A DNA stretch of 64,000 nt from Scedosporium boydii (lineage: Eukaryota > Ascomycota > Sordariomycetes > Microascales > Microascaceae), in the NCBI GenBank assembly GCA_002221725.1, contig NJFT01000080.1:62001-126000 (forward strand), read 5' to 3'. Below the pieces are notes generated by a model, which saw only the letters and a list, made by a program, of their open reading frames with translations, had not been told where the DNA came from and did no database searches. The position numbers and the translations under genes are program-made. How positions within the stretch are numbered: position 1 is the first letter of the stretch; each line of letters begins with the position of its first letter. This document shows positions 58,501 to 64,000 of the stretch, piece by piece.

Positions 58501-61500
58501 GGGTGGTAATACCGGCCTTAGGACTCGAGATTTAATGGACACGATGCCAACGGATTGGGTCAATTCTAAGCGGCCCCCAAAGGATTCATCTCGACGCCTG
58601 TCATTGATCCCACTGTCCACACGAAGGAGTGGGAGTGTCGTGCTGCTTGCATGCAATATCCGTTTCTGCCTGCCAAAGGGAGTCGGAGAAAAGGCAGCCA
58701 GCAAGCCTCTGTGCAACTGTCCCCCACTCCGCGGCCAGGGTCGCTTTCTCGCTTGATGGCTGTGACAACTTGTCTGGCCCAACAACTATCATGAGGAGCC
58801 ACAGGATGGAAAATGCAATGGAACGTGACAGAGAAAATGTGCAGAAAGTGAGAAGAGAATGATCGGATATGTTAGCCAGGTTGGGGAGCCGGCCTCTGGA
58901 TGTCACATTGGCGGGCTAGCGATGTCGGCAATGGATTCGCCTGTCAATATTAGTTTACGCAGATGGATACACTTAGGCAGCCTCATCCGAAGTTTCGGAT
59001 CTTTCTCGACTAAGGCCAGGCTGCCCTTGCTCGGATGACGAGCGGGCAGGATCGCAAGCCTCGCTCTAACGCTAAGGCGACCGCCTGCCTGCCCGTGCTT
59101 GTCAAACCTTGGATTTGGCGGCTGTCATCGGTCGCATCAACACGGCCTCGATGGGCTGCTAAGTGCGCTGCGATAGGGCAGAGACAACTAAAACTAACGG
59201 CAGTGTGACTGCCTGCATGCAATAATGGCAAGATTCAAGATCGACGACCTCGATTTTAACCCACTCGGGTGAAGTTCTATCATGATCTCGCGAGCTTAAT
59301 TCTTAAACTTCTTGTCTGGGTTGCCGCCTGGCCTGGTCTCGCTAGGCTAGACCTCAAGTGGCGAAGATGGGCTAGGCCTCCTTAGTCGACCGTGCCCGCC
59401 ACCGATGACTGCATCCATTCCACTGGCTCGGCCGACTTTGACCCGCGTCAGATGGCGAGCAAATTGGGGCTGGGGACCCAGTTCGCATCGATAGAGGCCG
59501 CTTATGTGGGGAACAGGCGAGAGTGACGGAACCAGACCCAGGCCAGTCCAACCAGTTGGTTAAAAAAAAGTGAAACAGCTCAGCTTCACTTTCCATTCGC
59601 ATAACGGTAGGCAACAGCGCTAAGCCAGGCAGGCCTCGTCGAGGAGCGGAAGAAAATCCGGAAAAATCTTCAGCTTTCGAATGGGGGAGGGAAACGGTTG
59701 ATGTGCTATTGAATTTATCGACTCACCCACCGACCGGCGGGACGGACCTGGCAGGGATTCGCTTATTGTGACTGGGGCGGACGGGACACGATCGTGGGCA
59801 AAATGCGTGAACAAGGGGGTTAGGCAGCAGGGCGGCGTTGGTGAAAGATGCTGCATTAGATCCATTTTCATTGAACGAAGCTCTGCATTGTGCTTTGTGC
59901 TTGGGATCAAATCCCAGCTTTTCCCATCAGTGTCTGTATGGATGATCTCGCATCCTTGTCCAATGCTCCGCTGGGAAAATAAAAAGTACTACCTCCGTAC
60001 AAGTAGCACAGCAGCACCCGCGAAGTATTGTTTGATTCATGGTTCCGTTCCTTCAACTGATTTGCCGGGCATTCCAGTGAGACGTCCGACCGACAGGAAA
60101 CAGACGTGGCTCTCTCTCGATACCATCCATTGAGGTTCTTCTCACCGCCTCCACTCCACTGGCGACCACCCCGGCCGGCCAGCCAGGCGGATGCCTTGCG
60201 CTAGTCAACCACACCCATTGATCGGCCGCTTCCCATCCCAATCGTGGTACACTACAAGAAGACACCCTTTTCCTACCCGACCTCTCTCGTTCATACAGCA
60301 TCGTAACCCTTCTCATCTCTCTCTCTTTCTCTCTGCCCTTTTTGCCCCCTCTATCAGTTCTGCTTTCGCCATCGACTCGTTGCCAGGAGTCCAGCTATCA
60401 TCCTCATCTCCAGCTAGCATCGAATGTCTTATATGTGCGTGCTAAACAGGTTGTCTCACATCTGACTTAACATCGCCGACACTACCAAGCTGCTTTCGCC
60501 TCAAATTTATATCGAAATCTATCTTTTCGCCCTCCCCCGAGTCGAACCTTTCTTCTCCATCCCGACCACAGCCTCCTAACCTAACAGCTTCATTATCGAA
60601 CAACAAAATTACACACCCTTCGATCCCTCTGTACTCAACCGCTCCGCTACCGCTTTCTGTAACCTCGTCTTATCATTAACAGTCTCACCTATCTGATACC
60701 TTGTAAAAGTGAGTCTAAGCTTTGTTTCGAGACATGCTAATTTCTTCCCCGATATTCCCATGTTCCCATGATGTGGGAATCTTCAATCGTCCCCCTTCCC
60801 GGCTTCCGTCAGCAACAGTGTTGCTGTCCTTTTGTGTAGCACCAAGGTGCAGCTGATTTCCCCCCTTCCACAAACATTTGTCCCATATACCCCCTGTTTA
60901 TTTCTTTCTCGTTTCTGCTTCCCTTCCCTGTACAGCCACGGCCCCCTTGTCAAGAGGCACACTATCCGCGGGCCCCCACTGCAAGAACATTCCGCCTTCC
61001 ATACTCCATTTGATCCTTGGATCCTTGAATCCTTGGGTGTTGCCTATTGAACGGCCCTGTACCAATCGGGATGTAATTCTGGCGCCCTCCACGCCAGTTC
61101 TACCCACCCACTTGGACCAACAAAGGCATCACCTAGCCCATTCAGGACCAATCCTCACGAAGGTCTGCCCACTCCATACTAGCGGCCTGACCAGCTGCTG
61201 ACCAGCGATGTTGTTCCTGGGGCTTTCCGCATGTACGCATGTACCGAAATCTTCGGCTGTGCAAGTACAATTTGAATTGTATCACGGTCCCATGACATAA
61301 GGAAGGGTACAAAAGGTACCAGACGTTGTACCTCCTGTCCAGCTTCCCGACGACGGGCAACCGCGACGTGCAAGTGCAAGTACAAGTGTAGCAACGAAGT
61401 ATCACAACGGGCAGCGGCTCATCGACTCAGAGGCTCGGTGGCTCAGTGGCTTGCTTCTGCATTTGACCCTCTCCAGCATCACATGGAAGACTTGGATTGG

Positions 61501-62254
61501 GCCTGGCCAGACCCATTGAGCTGGTGCTCTCCCTCGTCGCTTCCCCAACCTGACCTCCCTCCCAAGTTGCGGCTGCACTTTACGATTTTTCTTTTCTCTA
61601 TTTCCGTGGACCTGCTCAATTTTGAAGGTGTCCAGTGAATTCCAACCTTTTTTGGTTGGTCCGGTCTGTACCCTTGGTTGATGTATCTTGTATCTTCCAC
61701 CCCGCCCAAAGTGAGCTGTTGTTAGGTACTGCCCCCTTCATCAACCACCACCGCCACCACCCAGCTGGAACTATCGTGACGTTTCAAGAGCCTTGCGAGG
61801 ATACGAGTGCTTTCTATTTCCCTCAACTCATCACTTGGATTCATTGTCTCCTTGGCGGTTTGTTGGATGGGAGTTTGTATTTTCTTGTTTCATGATTTTG
61901 TTTCCCTTCATATCCACTCTCCAGATAGCAAACCTCCTGAGCGAACGTGGACCTAGTGGGCCGTGTCATCGTGAAACCCTCAACTGCCCGGCCCCGGGAC
62001 TTGGGAACTGAGTGGCCATTTCTTGGTAATGCTGGCCGTCATCGGTCATCTGAGCATTTCTTGTTCCTGGCCGTTGTATCGTGTCCCCGTTTGTGCTTTG
62101 TGCGCCTAAGGCCTCAGTCTGACTCGCTTATATTCCTATTGATGCTCCTGCCCGTTTTCTTATTTAAACCCTCATCAACCGCGCCACCGCACACCTTACC
62201 TCACTTCATTTCTTCACTTCCCTCTCCTGCGCTCTGCTCCCGACTCAGTCACTA
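55571..62254. other. 6.7-kb gene-free interval
   Basis: No supported coding region on either strand over 6.7 kb. Contains a TG dinucleotide repeat (about 55922-55936), two exact TACGAAGTA motifs (57415 and 57957) and, at 60250-62250, pyrimidine-rich sequence with GTGAGT-type donors (for example near 60708) that probably forms a long, possibly spliced, 5' leader of the AAA gene. Confidence 0.5.
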
Positions 62255-64000
62255 ATGGATCCCCAGACAAGCGAGATGGAGGCACAGGATAACTCCTGCC
62301 GGCGAACTGACGCCACTCCCAAGCCAGAGTCTACCACTGACTCAACCATTGTGAGCTCTGAAAAAGCCACGTCTAAGAAGCAGGCTGAGTCCGACTCTAA
62401 GATGGTCGATCGCAAAGACGATGGCAAGGAGACGATAAAACATAACCACCACACAAAGAAGAACAGCAAGACGCAGAAGAAGGCGAAGAAGGCGAAGAAG
62501 ACCAAGGTTGTCGAATCCGACTCCTCCGATTCTGACTCGGATTCCGATGCTTCGACATTTTCCGATGACAGCGACGATGATAGCGATGCGTCGGACTCTG
62601 ACTCCGATGAAGAGGTGACGAGAAAGAAATCGAAGAGGGCGGCCAAGAAGGGATCTAGCAGGCACAAGGATAAAAAGGCTGCTAAATCCAAGAAGAAGAA
62701 GAAGAGAAGGAAGTCCAAGAAGGCTCAAGCCTCAGACTCCGATTCCGATTCCGACTCTGACTCCGAGGCTGCGGGCGATAGGGAGGGGGACGATGACAAC
62801 AGTGCCGAGACAGATGAGAGCAACGAAACTGATGAGACGGAAGAGTCAAATGGCTCCGAGTTGGATAACAACCGACAGAACCAGCAAGATCTCCGTCTTC
62901 AGCAACAACAGCTCCAACAACAGCAGCTTCAACTCCAGCAGCAGCTCCAGCAGCAGCTCCAGCAACTGCAGCTGCAGCGATTCAACCAACCTTCCCTCTA
63001 TCCTCTGCAGCTAGGTTTGTTTGACATGGGCCACGGAATCAACAACGCTTTCCCCAACCAACCCGCGTTGCATAATCAGGCAACCCCTGGGCAACTGGGC
63101 GGTATCCCTCCCTTCCGCGGTAACGGCCGTCCCGGCGGTAGACTTCCTCTCCCCCACGAAGACGGGAGGAGGAGGAGAGAGACTGGAAAGAAGAACTCGG
63201 GCAAATCTTCCAAGAATGGCCGCATGGACTACAAGCGGGTCGATCAAGTATGGGACAGCTCGATTCACAACTACAAGCTCCAGGATACTGCCGAGACGAC
63301 CGTGGATCCGAAGTACAAGGGCTATCTCTTCCACGTTCGGCGTACGTTTGACTGGGAGGGCAAGTATAAGTCGACCTATGTTGATATCAAGAGTAAGGTC
63401 CTCCGCGATTGCCTGCAGGATGTCATGGGTCACATTAAGGGCGTCAGCTTGGTTGAAGAAACCCCCAAGCTCGACCCCAATATCCTGTTCCTGTATCTTG
63501 AAGACATGCGCGCGCACGTGAAGAAGCTCAAGAAGGCGAAGCCATCGGGATCGACTAAGAAGGAACGCAAGAGGGATCAGAAGCGTAACGAGACAAGGCG
63601 TCGTCAACTCAAGACTTTGGTTAAGTACCTCGATCATGATTATGCGGAAGTTAAGAAGAGGTAAGATTCCTTCAGGTCACAGTTTTAAGTGAGGTGGGAT
63701 TCGAGATGCTAACTACTAAAAATTTTTCAGCCTCTATCCAATGCTCGAGAACGGCCTCATCACCTTCGACTTGATTTGGGCTCTATGGAAGCCCGGCACT
63801 CTGGTTTACACTGCGACCTACGGATGCCACGATGAGCCTAGGGTCTTCAAGGTCGACATGGCAGAGAAGCACTACTCGATGGCCCGGGGCGACTTTTACT
63901 GGGTCGAAGGAAAGGTAAGGAGACAGCCACTTATATCTCTAGGTTTATTCTCGAGCTAATCCGAACATTTCATAGTATTTTGAGTACGACGGCAAGAAGT
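62255..64000 (+). CDS. AAA-type ATPase, DUF7025-like N-terminal region (3' partial)
   Basis: Exons 62255-63660, 63731-63914 and 63976 to the edge; both introns are GT-AG (phases 2 and 0). The first 190 residues alternate Lys-rich and Ser-Asp-rich runs (D-S-D-S-D-S-D), followed by a Gln-rich segment at about residues 208-250 from CAG/CAA codons (62880-62985), all likely disordered. From about 345 the sequence is that of fungal AAA ATPases with a DUF7025-like region: G-Y-L-F-H-V-R-R-T-F-D-W-E-G-K, L-Y-L-E-D-M-R, then L-Y-P-M-L-E-N-G-L-I-T-F-D-L-I-W-A-L-W-K-P and D-E-P-R-V-F-K-V-D. The AAA domain with its Walker motifs must lie beyond the right edge, so ATPase activity is inferred from the family only. 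Cellular role unknown. Confidence 0.85.

Noticed and set aside
1..64000. CRISPR arrays, bacterial operons, transposon terminal repeats, rRNA
   Set aside because: None seen; gene structure is eukaryotic with spliceosomal introns, and no direct repeats with regular spacers or long terminal repeats were found by eye.

Overview
The window is nuclear DNA of a filamentous ascomycete (Pezizomycotina, most likely Sordariomycetes). Genes have short GT-AG introns of about 50-130 nt and are monocistronic, spaced and mixed in strand. Fungus-specific genes are present: translation elongation factor 3, the YVC1 vacuolar cation channel, an AA9 lytic polysaccharide monooxygenase and an Emw1/TTC27 TPR protein. 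No rRNA, intact tRNA, CRISPR array or recognisable transposon was found. The species cannot be fixed from sequence alone.

Layout. 0-6.5 kb: the 3' part of a multi-module cytochrome b5-like gene, then a coiled-coil gene with a frameshift. 6.6-9.7 kb: intact EMW1/TTC27 (-). 11.5-14.2 kb: a ten-exon Hsp70-like relic with two in-frame stops. 16.4-24.3 kb: a small membrane protein, XAP5/FAM50 (-) and, divergent from it, a large GYF-domain protein (+). 25.3-36.9 kb: an accessory stretch with a small membrane protein, two F-box-like paralogues (one with an internal TAG), a secreted six-cysteine protein, a coiled-coil/membrane gene interrupted by TAG plus a relic of its membrane domain, and a short-chain dehydrogenase. 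42.1-46.0 kb: eEF3. 48.7-49.5 kb: secreted AA9 LPMO. 50.6-51.5 kb: a 2EXR-like gene. 52.1-54.3 kb: YVC1 (-). 55.0-55.6 kb: an ASCH/PUA-like protein (-). 62.3 kb to the right edge: the 5' part of an AAA-type ATPase. Gene-free gaps are large at 36.9-42.1 kb and 55.6-62.3 kb.

Main pattern. All recognisable housekeeping genes (EMW1, XAP5, GYF, eEF3, YVC1) have clean reading frames, while several accessory genes carry one or two stops or a frameshift with the rest of the frame and splice sites preserved. This suggests recent decay of accessory genes, although local assembly errors are not excluded. A second pattern is a short motif, TACGAAGTA, that occurs seven times exactly, always between genes. 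A third is the cytochrome b5-like gene, whose introns recur in the same phase just after a repeated V-Y-[DN]-[VIL]-T motif, as expected from internal exon duplication. I see no metabolic gene cluster and no defence-type operon.
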